Shown here: positions 25,338 to 36,259 of the stretch, piece after piece
How the letters are laid out: every line of letters starts with the position of its first letter
Position numbering within the stretch: position 1 is the stretch's first letter
Source: Trema orientale
Lineage: Eukaryota; Streptophyta; Magnoliopsida; Rosales; Cannabaceae
Direction: 5' to 3'
Assembly: GCA_002914845.1 (NCBI GenBank)
Contig: JXTC01000085.1
Span: forward strand, 536,752 to 600,751
DNA length: 64,000 nt
Notes under the pieces: model-generated
What the model was told of the DNA's origin: nothing
The model's input: the letters and a program-made list of their open reading frames with translations, nothing else
The model's database searches: none
Program-made: the position numbers and the translations under genes

Positions 25338-26679
25338 TTACATGGTTAGGCATGATCCATAAGAACTTTCTTGATAGTGGACCAAGACGCAGTCCCCACT
25401 CCCACCACCATATTGATGACATGGTGGAAATGGCACACCTTGACCGTACACGCAAGGCCCTCCAGGACGACCTTCATAACATTCATTGCAGCAAGTACGA
25501 AATGGGCCTGGAACACCTTGACCGTACAAGCAAGGCCCACCAGGACGACCTTCGTAACATTCCTTGCAGCACGTGCGAAATGGGCCTGGGCAGTAAACCG
25601 TTACCGGGTATCCCACCCAACAAGGAACAAGCTCCGGTGGTTTCTTGTCCGTTGACTTCTCTTTCCCTCCTTCAGGCGGTTTGGGTTTCTCATCTGGATT
25701 GGGTTTGTTCTTCGGTTTGGACTCCTCGGGGACTTTAATCTCAATGAAGTCTCCGGCCTTGCATATTATTTTTTGCTTTATCTTTTCAGGACAGCAGCAC
25801 ACCACTTTGATCGTCACAGTGTTTTGCTTCTCATCGTATACCTGGTCTTGTATTTCTCTTGTTCACAAAAATAAAAGATTCAATATTTATGCCACATAAA
25901 TTTTTGTTTTCTTCTTATTTTTGAGACATATGTATTACTTTAAGTACTGCCCTCTGTCGTTTTCTAAGAAACACGATTTGGGAATAAGTGATTTTGATGG
26001 CGCCATAGGTAGTATACTAAAACACTAACTATACTTATCACTACATATCTAATTATTGGTTCAATATTCTTGTTACATGCGCTAAAGATATATATGTCTT
26101 TATGTTTGAAAATTATACCACTACTTTTTTTTTTTTAAAATAAAAAATCCAATGATTAAACGGAAACTATATTTTTCTATTTTGTCGTTTTTATTGGAAA
26201 GAAATTATGTATATATTATTATTACGAAATAAACCCTCGATTTATTCATCTGCGAAGATATTATGGGGGTGGAGAGAGGGAAAAACTCACGGGGAATTTT
26301 GCACAGAACTTTTTTTATTTTCTTGTAGCATCGATGACACTGAAGGTCCACCTTCAGCACCATTATGGTCACTTGCTGCATTAACAAATTCAAGAAATAA
26401 ATTCCTTTCTGGTGTGTTAAATATATCTAAATATATGAAGACAAAATTTTGACTAAACTAATTAAACACAAGAAAACACCCCTTTTTTATGCGGACAAAA
26501 TAAACCATCAACAAATTAAATCACTTTTCTGATATATAGGTAAGAATGGTTATAAACGCGAAGAAGGTCAAGAACAAAAAAACGTATATAACACGTAAGT
26601 TAACCACAAAAATTCGAAAGAGACAGAGCAAATTAAGCGATGAGTCGATGATCACATATGAAAGTACCTTATCGACCAT
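25338..26679 (-). CDS. HMA-domain isoprenylated protein (HIPP), Pi21-like, copy 2
   Basis: Exons 26668-26679 (MVDK), 26291-26375 and 25338-25855, GT-AG introns, 204 aa. Exons 1 and 2 encode the same residues as gene 1, with HMA metal pair C17/C20 in CHRC. The linker is Pro/Lys-rich. The Cys/Gly tail contains a direct tandem repeat of 26 residues (about 78 bp), once as FRTCCKECYEGRPGGPCLYG and once as FRTCCNECYEGRPGGPCVYG, where gene 1 has a single unit; this and linker differences explain the extra length. The protein ends CLTM, a CaaX-type box. Flanks and introns match gene 1 closely, so it arose by a block duplication of about 2 kb. Metal binding and membrane tethering are inferred from the family. 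A small open frame after the duplicated HMA exon is intron read-through. Confidence 0.9.
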
Positions 26680-29600
26680 GGTTTTTAATGAGCTATCAAA
26701 TGTGAACCAGCTCAACCGAAACAATTGATCCAGAGTAGCGGAGGGCTACTGTTATAACTTATATATATTGAGGATCACTAGTGAAAAAAAGACAAATTAT
26801 TGATGACAAATCGATCAAACGAGGCCACAAATTAACTATACGAACCAATAATTGAATCATATTTAATTTTCGAACCTATCAACTGGCCCCTTATTCAGGA
26901 GACGTAAGCATGGTACGTAATTCACACGCACGCATGATGCAGAACCAATCGGAAGAGACCACGTATATAGTGTTGGGTGTTGAATGTCGTACCATGATTG
27001 AAGTTGTGATCGTGACATAGCATTAGGCTGAATCTATCCAATCCCCGCATTTGCATGTGCGGTTGTAGTTCTTAGTATCTTCGTATGTCCTTTACACAAT
27101 ATCACGTGTATGGTTCTTAATTAATTACTAGCATAAATAAAATAAAAATAAAACATATATATGTATATATATCCAATAATTAAATCCCGCGCGAGATGAT
27201 TTTAAATATGTAAATGTATAACAAAGTTTATCAATCATCAATATTTTGTTATTTCTTTTGGCTAACAGCTGGATGATTCTTACTTTACACCACATGTTAT
27301 AACTACTTTCACACTTCACATTTATAATAAACCCCGCATGTATAAGCTTGCATACTGTTAGTTCTAGCTCCTTTCAAAAAACAAAACTTATAAATTAATG
27401 GTTCTAGTCTTGGCAAAATACCTTTCTATGATCTTTAATGTAGTTAACCACGTCTGGTGATTCCCCCAAAAATTAAAAAAAAAAAATTAAATAACCATGT
27501 TTGGTGATAAAACTTAATATCAATTATCTCGATTTGTTTTAGATGTTGAGAGTGAGTATTTTTAAGTGGAGAAATCTCTTTTTATGTTATGATAATTTTT
27601 AATAGCAGGTTCGTTGACTAAAATTAAAGAGAAAAAAACCAATCCAATCTTAATGCTACAGGTTTCATGGAAATTTCGCCTCCCACTTCGGTTTTAAACT
27701 TATGTACTTTTTCTTTCTCTCTGTTTCTTTTTTTTTTTCGGTTCACACTATACTTTTTTACTTCCTATTCTTCTTCATTTTATGGCACATACTCTATTTT
27801 TATTCAGAATAACAAAGAGGAAAATGAATATAATATTATTCGTATTATGTTGTTTACTTAAAATGACAAGAAATTACAAGAATCAAAATAAAATGAAACA
27901 TGTTTTTCATTTGTTTACATCCCAAACGCAATCAGGATGTTCTAAATTTATTCAATTGCCTTGGAAAAAATTATACACATTATACATGTCATTGCCTTTT
28001 TAGGAGTTTTTGGGATTAACATGATCTTCCAAGATTTTAAAAAGGAGTTATAACATGTAATGACATTACTTATGGTGATCGGCCGGATTATTAGTATTCC
28101 TATTTTTTTTTCTCTCCTGATTTCATTCGGACGTACAAAATTTTCCAATTCTAAAACTTTAGTAAACTCAACAATAACCATCGTCTCAAAAAAATAGTCA
28201 TTAATTTTTAGCATACAAGCCATTAAATGATTAAAATTATGTACATCTTGTAGTTTTTTTTTATTTTTATTTTTTTGGTGCTTATAATTATTGTTTTTGC
28301 CGTTGTTATCTCGTTTAACGTAGCTGGGGGTACGCATAATTCGCCTATCGGAGATAGTGGTACCATATGCATAGTTTCTTAGTGGCATATTAATTTTCAT
28401 TTTGATAGTGGACATTGATAGGCCTTTAGCTAAGTCATGCAATGTAACTCTAACAAAAATATGGACACATATATAGTACAGTGATGATTAAAGTAACGTT
28501 ACAAAGAAAAAGGGGAAAAACTGATGAATTATCACATAATGCACTGTCTGCCTTGACGGATCGAAATCCAACTTTTCCTCATTTTCCCCTTTTCAGATGG
28601 CAAAAATAGAAAGGATAAAAAGTAAAAGTAGCGCTGTTGGGAAATGGAGCTTAATAGGATTAATTTTGTCCAAAATAACTATTTTTAGATAACTAAAAAT
28701 TTTGTGACCTCATTTTGGACCATCAAAAATTTTATGACAATTCATAAAGTTCACATAATTTTTTACTAGTCTTAAAAAAATAATATTGAAAGAGTCGTAA
28801 TAAGTCATTTTGAATCCGCAAAATGCTTCTAGTGGGGTCATTTTCCCAAAAGCTTTAAGTGCAAGTCCAAGCTCTTCCGTCGGCTTTGCCCCTTGAAGTT
28901 TCATGGTTGGGACATGACTGACTAGCCTAATCGACCAATGGTAAAAGGTAGTGAGTGCCATACAAGGCAGTTTGGGCCGTCTATGGATGGCACTGCCCAT
29001 TTAATTTGGCACTTTTAAAAAGTTATGGTAATGTATACAGAATATTATTAGTAACCATATTCTATTTCTACTATTGAAGTTTAATGTTCAATTCAATTCG
29101 GTTTAAGGTTCAATTCTCCCACTCCAGGTCCAAAATATATATATATATGATGGTTGCAACAATATTTACCCATAAATGGTTACAATGGTTTAAGCTGTTA
29201 GATCTAATATCTTACGGTGGTGATTAGTTTGATAGTTGGCCAAAAAAATTTAATGCTATTTATTACCATCAAAAAAATTTAATGCTATCACTATTTTTTT
29301 TAGTATCCATTCATGGTCACAAAAAAATTGTAACCATTGAGAAGTCCTCCATATATATATATATGTATTATATAAATATAGTCTCATAGTTGCGTAATTC
29401 TTTGAAAGAAAAAAATAATTTGGTAGTGAACTAGACGTGTGAGGTAGTCATGCAATGCAAGTCTAACTAAAATTGATAAATTGATTATTAAAATAATTTT
29501 TAAAAAGAAGTAATAAATAACGAATTGTCGCGTAATGCATGCATCGTATGTAATTTTTATTGACGGGAATCCTAATCTCCATTTTTTCCTTCACTTTTTT

Positions 29601-30724
29601 TTAACAAAAACAAAAATGATATAATAAAGTAGTAACTAGTTGTACTAAAAAGTCAGCTAGAAAGTTCGTCTGACACGTATGATTAGATTGGATTATATAA
29701 ATAGAATTGAAAAAGATAGGACTGGATCGGAATATATGAATAGAATTGACTGGATCGGATTGTGATAAATCCAATACTATGTTTGGTAACTGTCGGAGAA
29801 AATGAACCTAAGATGAGAGAGAGAAAGAGCTGGAGTGAGCAGGACGATAACGGGCGACGCAACCAGGACGATGGCGGGCAGAGCATTACGACGGCAACTG
29901 AGGAGGAGGGGTGGCAGCATCCTCGGGTCTGTTAGTTTTCGAGACGTGGAAGTGGTGAGGAGGAGAAAAGTAGTCCAAAGATTAATAATCCCACCAATTC
30001 ACTTGGGATTATTTATCCTACAAAATAAGGGATTATATTTGGTCAAAGGATTAGATATTCGGTCAAAATTTGTCCTCCCCAAACATGGGTTTGGGATTAT
30101 ATATCCCAATCCCAAATCCTGTGCCAAGCGAACTCTCACGGGATGAATAAAAGATTTCCGATGCGACTAACAATGTAAAAGATTTACTAAAATTTTGCAT
30201 CCCAAACCTAAAAGTAAAACACTTGAATGAATGAAAATTGAAAATTAAACATTTCGCCTATTTTCATTCTTGCTAAGGTCCACATAAATTTAATTAGTAT
30301 ACTAATAAAAATGACTATAGCTATATATTTAATTAGCATGTAATACATACATTGTTCCGGTTGACGGCAATCAATTTTTCTATTATACTTTTTCTTCGTT
30401 ATATTCGACTTGGTCTATACAGAAGATTTAATTCAGTAGCTTGATTGTATGTTCTATTATTTTTCAAAGAATAACTACAATGCAAATTAACAAGTTAGAC
30501 GTGGCTGGCAATACTCATCCTTCCTGAAAAGAATATTTTTAATATATGCTTAACTCTAATCAAAGCGCCCTCCGGTTCTCTGCGGAGGAAAAATATGTAA
30601 CATGACGCAGCGTAATTAGCAATCTAATTAACATAAGCTGCCGGATTAATCAAATATTTTTATAATAAATAATGATGCTACAGTATAAAGTTCTCTAATT
30701 TTAAAATGAATGCTCCGTAGAAAA
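26680..30724. other. intergenic; degenerate repeated flank segments
   Basis: The part up to about 27060 duplicates the region upstream of gene 1. Two stretches near 28430-28570 and 29447-29575 are related: both run from GTCATGCAATG through a TTGTCGCGTAATGCAT / TTATCACATAATGCAC segment to TTGACGG(G)AATCC. A weaker relative lies near 30325-30385. The frames at 27948-28442 (164 codons, minus) and 28710-29000 (96 codons, minus) resemble nothing I know and I do not call them genes. 29690-30150 has TGTTTGGTAA and CCCAAACATGGG motifs suggestive of a decayed MITE. Confidence 0.45.
30720..30724. repeat. 5-bp target-site duplication GAAAA
   Basis: GAAAA precedes the family-C LTR and recurs at 31523-31527 directly after it. 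Confidence 0.85.
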
Positions 30725-31522
30725 TGTTGGGGGATAATTTTCCCAACATGTCCAAAAAAACGACATAACGTGATACCGACCAAAAACGACGTCGTTCCCA
30801 ACTAATCTCTCTATCCGACCAGAATGAAGCCGTACCACACCACGAGGGAGGGCTGAGTGGAAAAGAAGCTACAAAGTCATGCCCATAAAGGTAAGACCAT
30901 CTTGGTCGGATTTTATGCTACTGTCCGAACAGAGACCCTAAACGAAAGACCAGTAAGATCAAGAAACAGCCGACCAAAGCCATAGTAACATGAGTCCGAC
31001 CAAGGTAAGGAACAAAGGAGATACGGACCCGGGAGAAGCTGACATCTAGTCCAATCACTCACATAAGCCCGTGCAAGCGGATACGTAGGATCCCTTTCTG
31101 CCTTTGCGAGGACACGTGGGTATCGACCCTAATTTCTAGGGGACCACTTTCCAGGGACACGTGGACATCAACCCTAGCTTTTGGGGGACCACAGAACCAC
31201 TATAAATAGCCCCATAATCGCCTGAAAGAGGTAAGCCGCCACAAGTCCCAAAAACCCTATTTGCCTTTTCTCCTCTCATCGTCATTTATTACAGTATCTC
31301 TATTTCATCGAAGGAATCGCTAATCATTTCTTCTGTTGAGGAGATTTGGCAGGTAGCACACCGGTACCACCCATCACTAGTCGGTGAAAAGTCTAGGCAC
31401 AGCCTTTTTCAAGGCCGTACGGACCACACCTACATCAAATCTGGGTTTTAGACTCTTTTGAGAGAGAACCACTCAAGGGCGCGTGGCGCGCGTTGGGTCA
31501 CGGACTAAAATCCACACCAACA
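30725..31522 (+). mobile_element. solo LTR, family C
   Basis: 798 bp, starts TGTTGGGGGATAATTTTCCC and ends CACACCAACA, flanked by TSD GAAAA. An LTR promoter TATA box is seen as CTATAAATAGCCCC near 31200. Reverse-orientation relatives are at 31772-32360 and 41471-42310. No internal domain is present, so superfamily cannot be fixed from the sequence. Confidence 0.85.
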
Positions 31523-31586
31523 GAAAATATAACTATATAGCTAAAGTTTTCATCTTCAAAACTATGAAAGAGAAAATTATATTTAT

Positions 31587-31771
31587 AAAGAGAAATATTT
31601 ATCTTCATCTCAATCTACGTCTTAAAGAAAATAAGAAGAACAAGAAGTAAAAGATAATCATGCGAGACTTGTTTATCTTTGACGAATTTTGTATCCTTCT
31701 CCATTATTCATGTTAATTTCTCTATTTCTATTATCAATTAACTACTTTTAACATGTGATCAATATCGATCT
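31587..31771. repeat. flank segment X, copy 1
   Basis: Begins AATATTTATCTTCATCTC and ends GATCT right at an LTR start. It recurs at 41290-41470, about 95% identical by eye, again directly abutting the same LTR family in the same orientation. It is therefore target-site flank that was duplicated together with the LTR. Confidence 0.8.
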
Positions 31772-32360
31772 TGTTGGTGTGGATTTTGTTCCATGAACCA
31801 ATGCGCGTCACGCACCTTTGAGTGGTTCTTTATCAAAAGAAGCCAAAATCTATATTTGATGAAGGTGTGATTTGTACAATCTTGAAAAAGGTTATAGATA
31901 GACTTTTTACCAGTTGATGATGGGTGGTACCGATGTGGCACCTGCCAAATCTCCTCCGCAGAAAGGTGGCTAGTGACGAATTCAATAAAGTATTCAATGG
32001 AATATTAAACAAGTAGTAAATGAATTGTAGGAGGAGAAAAGGCCAAAGAGATAAATAAGGTTTTGGAGATTTGTGATAGCTTATCTCTTTCAGGTGATTA
32101 TGGGACTATTTATAGTGGCTTTGTGGTCCCTTAAAAGCTAGGATTGATATCTACGTATCCCTGAAAAGACAGAAATAAATCCCACATATCCATTTGTACG
32201 GACAGGCGCACGCGACAAGGCCAAGTGTTAACCTCTCCCCAGCTCACGCCATCTTTACCTTACCTCTCGGTTGGAACTACGTCATTACTTGGTGATTGGC
32301 TATTTCCTAGTCCCGTGTTGGTCTTTTAATAAAGGTACATGCTTGGTCGGCATGTGGTAC
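31772..32360 (-). mobile_element. family-C LTR, truncated copy (minus orientation)
   Basis: On the plus strand it starts TGTTGGTGTGGATTTTG and follows 41471 onward collinearly up to GTGGTA at 32360, where the CACTA-type sequence begins. GACTATTTATAGTGGC is its reversed TATA region. The preceding 5 bp GATCT (31767-31771) match the 5 bp after the other copy (42311-42315). Confidence 0.8.
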
Positions 32361-32389
32361 TACTATAGAAACTATTTTCCACATCGTTT

Positions 32390-32710
32390 ATAGGGTGACT
32401 TTGTAGAGATACCCCGTCACTCTATAAACGACATGGAAACAGATGACGTGGTAGGTCTCCATAATACCACGTTACTTATAAAGCGACGTGGTATGAAAAT
32501 ATACTATGTTGCTTGCATAGAAAGTGATATGGTAGGCCCTAACAACTGACAAATTGTCAATTATAGGGCCTACCACGTTGCTATCTATAAAAGCGATATG
32601 GTAGAGGGCATACCACGTCACTTTTTTAGGGAGCGACATGGTATGTAGCCTAATTTGAGGCTATTTTTGTGTCATACCACATCACTCCCTATAGAAGCGA
32701 TATGGAATCC
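32390..32710. repeat. CACTA subterminal repeat array, left
   Basis: At least ten degenerate copies of a ~13-bp word, such as TACCACGTCACTT, AGCGACGTGGTAT, AGCGATATGGTAG and AGCGACATGGTAT, in both orientations. Confidence 0.8.
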
Positions 32711-32939
32711 CCTACAATGGGCATTAAACTCCATGGATTCATTACAAATCAGAACCAAAATTACCCAAAAATGGCTCAAAATAACATGTAATCAACAACC
32801 AGCAATCTAGCATACAAATTTCAATAATCCAATATACAAATTATATTTTTCACATAGCTTATATGAAGCACCAAAAGTAATCAAAATCATAATTCTAGTC
32901 ACTTAATTAAACTACCAAAGATATAAAGTTAATATAAAT

Positions 32940-34301
32940 AAGTTAGTAATATGAGTCACCCATCATGATACATACTCCATAAGCTCATCGGCCTATTCTT
33001 CTTGGACTTCGTTGATCTCCTTCATAGTATATATATTTGTTATGATACTGCAAATTTAAATATGCATATATTATATTCGAATCATGTATTGATAATTAGT
33101 GTACTTATGCAATAAAGATAAGTGTTAAGTTAGAAAACTATACTGAAGTAGTAATGTACTCATATGAGTTAGCATCTATGATCATTTCTCTCATCATGCG
33201 CATCATGTAGAAACCACACTCTACGTTATTTGGTTGGTATAGGCACTACAATTCCAATTAAGTTGTCAATTAATATTTGTGAGCAAAAATAAATCCATCT
33301 AATCTAATAATGTAAATTAGTAAAATTTAAAATGTATTTTAACCGACTCCCAATCGGGACTATTTTTCTTACCATGTCTCTTAATTGATATGTTAAATAA
33401 CCGAAAGGCTCTATAAAATAAAAAAATGTCAAAGTATGTCAACCATGCATACAACATTGTATTAAACATTGTTATTAATTTTAAATAGTTTTGATCATAC
33501 TTATGGTTTGATGAGAGTTCATGCATCTTTTTGAGGAGAATGTCTGAGTACATCTAAAAAGTATATCACTTCATGAACTGCGTTGATACTAGTAACATCC
33601 AATGTCTCCTATAAAATAATATAATCAAATACACATATATAGTACATATATCCCAATAACTATTAAAATTATTAAAGAGAAGAGAATAACCCATAGTGGT
33701 CCTACTAATAATATGCCATTCATCCCTAGAATCAAGCGATTCGTGATTACTCTTGCACGATTCTCATCGGTGCCATCTTCAATAGTCAATATAAGAGAAG
33801 GTTCAATGAAAGATATGATATACGCACACTCATATTCTATAAGCTTGTCATATAACATCCTAAAATAACATACAACATATTTGATATAAAATATTAAGAT
33901 ATGAAACAAACAAATAAAAAAAGTAAAGATATGAAAACTTACTTGATATAAAATGTGATGCATGGAGAACCAATCTCGACGAAGTTAGTTACATGCGATA
34001 TGTCTTCTTTAACCAAATATGAGAATTGCTCAGGAATTCCATATATCTCATTGTCAAAAGTGACATGAATTAAAAAGTCATCATCTTTCTTCATCACATA
34101 TTTGTACAAACTCATCAAGCTTCCTAGAGCATTAGGAGGAACATCAATCGTGGATCGTGAAGAGGACCTGGCCGGTCTTGTGCTAGACGAGGATAAATGT
34201 CTGGACTCTTCCCATTGTGATTGGGTAATAGGCGGCTCTGGTTTATTATGTGGTTGTTTTTTTTTCCCCTTTTCTCCTTTCGTAATGGTAATTGAGATCA
34301 A
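32940..34301 (-). pseudogene. Ulp1-type peptidase domain of the CACTA element
   Basis: Minus-strand fragments in order. A Ser/Pro-rich linker is followed by the plant CACTA Ulp1 preamble (SLMSLYKYVMKKDDDFLIHV, then FVEIGSPCITFYIKYLYDML; 33939-34200, partly across a gap). A decayed core follows near 33300-33850. The Cys box is NNVECGFYMMRMMREMIID near 33175-33240, keeping the catalytic Cys. A tail reading EINEVQEE-stop-ADELMEYV near 32985 has a Trp codon apparently mutated to TAG. The His region is not recognisable. Ulp1-like domains are a known companion of TNP2 in plant CACTA elements; this copy is not functional. Confidence 0.7.
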
Positions 34302-34365
34302 AAACTTTACTTAAATAAAATAAAAACTATTTTTTAATTGTCAAAGTAATGAGTGTTGGACTTTA

Positions 34366-34622
34366 TATCTCAGATTCTCCTACAATAAGTACCAAATCCT
34401 TAGGCCATACGACAATTGATCCCATAGCTTTCCCACTGTATCTATCATATTGGCCACTGGAATAGGCAACGAAGCTTCAAGAACGTGTGCTTCGACAACA
34501 GATACTCGATAATGTTTCTCACTTAATGGTACTCCATAAATCATAGGCCCTCATGTTTGAATGATAAAACCTGATGCAACAATATCTAGTGCTAGATCAG
34601 CCAACTTGCATCGAATATCCTG
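34366..34622 (-). pseudogene. DUF8039-like domain of the CACTA element
   Basis: Reads DIRCKLADLALDIVASGFII, then after an in-frame stop MIYGVPLSEKHYRVSVVEA and LEASLPIPVANMIDTVGK. A one-base loss shifts the frame before AMGSIVVWPKDL. The pattern matches the DUF8039 domain that lies between the Ptta and Ulp1 parts in plant CACTA proteins. A proline-rich linker with PPESHFPQQTPESHFPQ-type repeats lies upstream (34700-34900). Confidence 0.6.
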
Positions 34623-34959
34623 AAATATAAACCAAGGATGTGAATTTCATAATATGTATTGAATTGACTTAGACGCAGAAGTTATGAAACTAAGATAGTA
34701 TCTCTGAAGTTCCCGATTCCCGAATTGGGGTACCACGGGCCGTAGCATGAATTTGAATTTCTGGTGGCTGAGAAAAATGTGGCTGAGGCGGCGGCTGGAA
34801 AAAGTATAGCTCAGGTGGTTACTGTGGAAAATGTGACTCAGGCGTCTGCTGAGGAAAGTGTGACTCAGGTGGCTAGGAAGCTGACTCTTGATAGATGGTA
34901 CCGAATAACTTAGCCTTAAATTCCCGAAAACATCTTTCTTGATTATCATATTTACTTTG

Positions 34960-36184
34960 CATGTTTTGAAATTACGTCTTCTATTGATTTTTCTTCTCCA
35001 ATTAGAAAGTGAATTGTTATTCTGACAATGCTTTTAGCCCTCCCTGAGGTCTGTAGAATACATCCCTCTGAGTTACATAAGCTCTGACTAAACGTACATG
35101 ACCATAGTACTCAGGTGTCCCCAATGCCTAAGTTAATATGTCATGTGAGCCAATTTCCTGAATATCTCCTCGGGACCTCATATCATACAACTCATCCTAA
35201 ATGAGATACCAAATTAGTTAAATATAGAAACAAATATACAAACTAAAATTTTAAATAGAAGTTAGAAGAACTTACAATTCGTTCTCCCGTCGCTTCAGCT
35301 GTGGGATTGAGATATTCTCCCTTACGGTCCTGACGTATAGCATTCCATAATTCTGCCTGTTCTATTTTATTAGTCGTACGTATTTTCTTAAGTTCTTCTG
35401 CAATAATTACAATCTTTTTCTTAGATGTGCGATGAATATATTCATTATATTTTGCTCTTCTCTGTTGTTAGACTACCTTTTTTGCTTTTGCACACATTAC
35501 AAAAGATTAGTATTAAACTAAAATAGACAAGTTCTGAAAATAATCCCTATATAACTTATCATATCATACCTGAAATGTAGGGGATAGTCTATCTGCAATA
35601 AATGTAATCTAATTATCCGGAGATATACATGCAAATAATGGCAGGTGAGTCAAAGTCGTAAGATTCTCCTCCCTATATTTAGCATCCTCCTTATACTTGT
35701 ATATTATACCGGAGGTTAAGTAGTTTTTAAATTGACACCATTTGTTCCCTATAGATTTCATTACAAAGGATCTACATTCCTTTGCTATGATATATCTATA
35801 CTGTAAATGATTCAAATTAATATTTATAACAACATAAAACACTCATCGTATAGAATTCAAGACTAATTGAGCATAATATCTCTTACCATAACATCGTTCT
35901 AAATCTTTCCTCGGAGATCGCCCTCCACCTTATGCCATATGACAATGGTAATAATCAGAACCATAGGCTAAGACACCTAAGTATCTAGCTTAGTGGTGAC
36001 GTCCCTGATTGGTTGTCCAAGAGCATTACATTCTATCGTAAGTCGATTCCCTTTGGATCTCTTTTTGATAATTTGTTTACATAATATTACCCCTCTTCGC
36101 GCTTTTTTTTTCATACGCATCCATGTCTACGTCCTCTTCATTTTCTTCATCGTAAACATCATCTTTATCATTTCTTCTTGCCAT
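34960..36184 (-). pseudogene. Ptta/En/Spm (Transposase_24-like) relic
   Basis: Starts at ATG 36184 with an acidic leader (MARRNDKDDVYDEENEEDVD). It then shows an NALGQPIRDVTTKL region interrupted by stops, ECRSFVMKSIGNKWCQFKNY (35600-35780), and EELKKIRTTNKIEQAELWNA with ATGER (35278-35440). This is the conserved order of the Ptta/En/Spm plant transposase family. Several stops and shifts break it. It lies just downstream of the TNP2 relic on the same strand. Confidence 0.7.
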
Positions 36185-36259
36185 CAATCTAAAAACAAAA
36201 CACAATAGTTAGAAATGCTAAACAAGATAAATTAATATGTATCTATTGCATAAAATTGA

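Noticed and set aside
25352-25899. Plus-strand frames over HIPP gene 2 exon 3
   Set aside because: Antisense shadows of the third exon, mirrored exactly by those over gene 1.
27948-28442. 164-codon minus-strand frame
   Set aside because: Low-complexity Asn/Lys-rich, no recognised domain, no clear promoter or splice context. It may be real but I cannot support it.
34102-34314. 70-codon plus-strand frame
   Set aside because: Antisense to the CACTA Ulp1 linker, with no similarity of its own.
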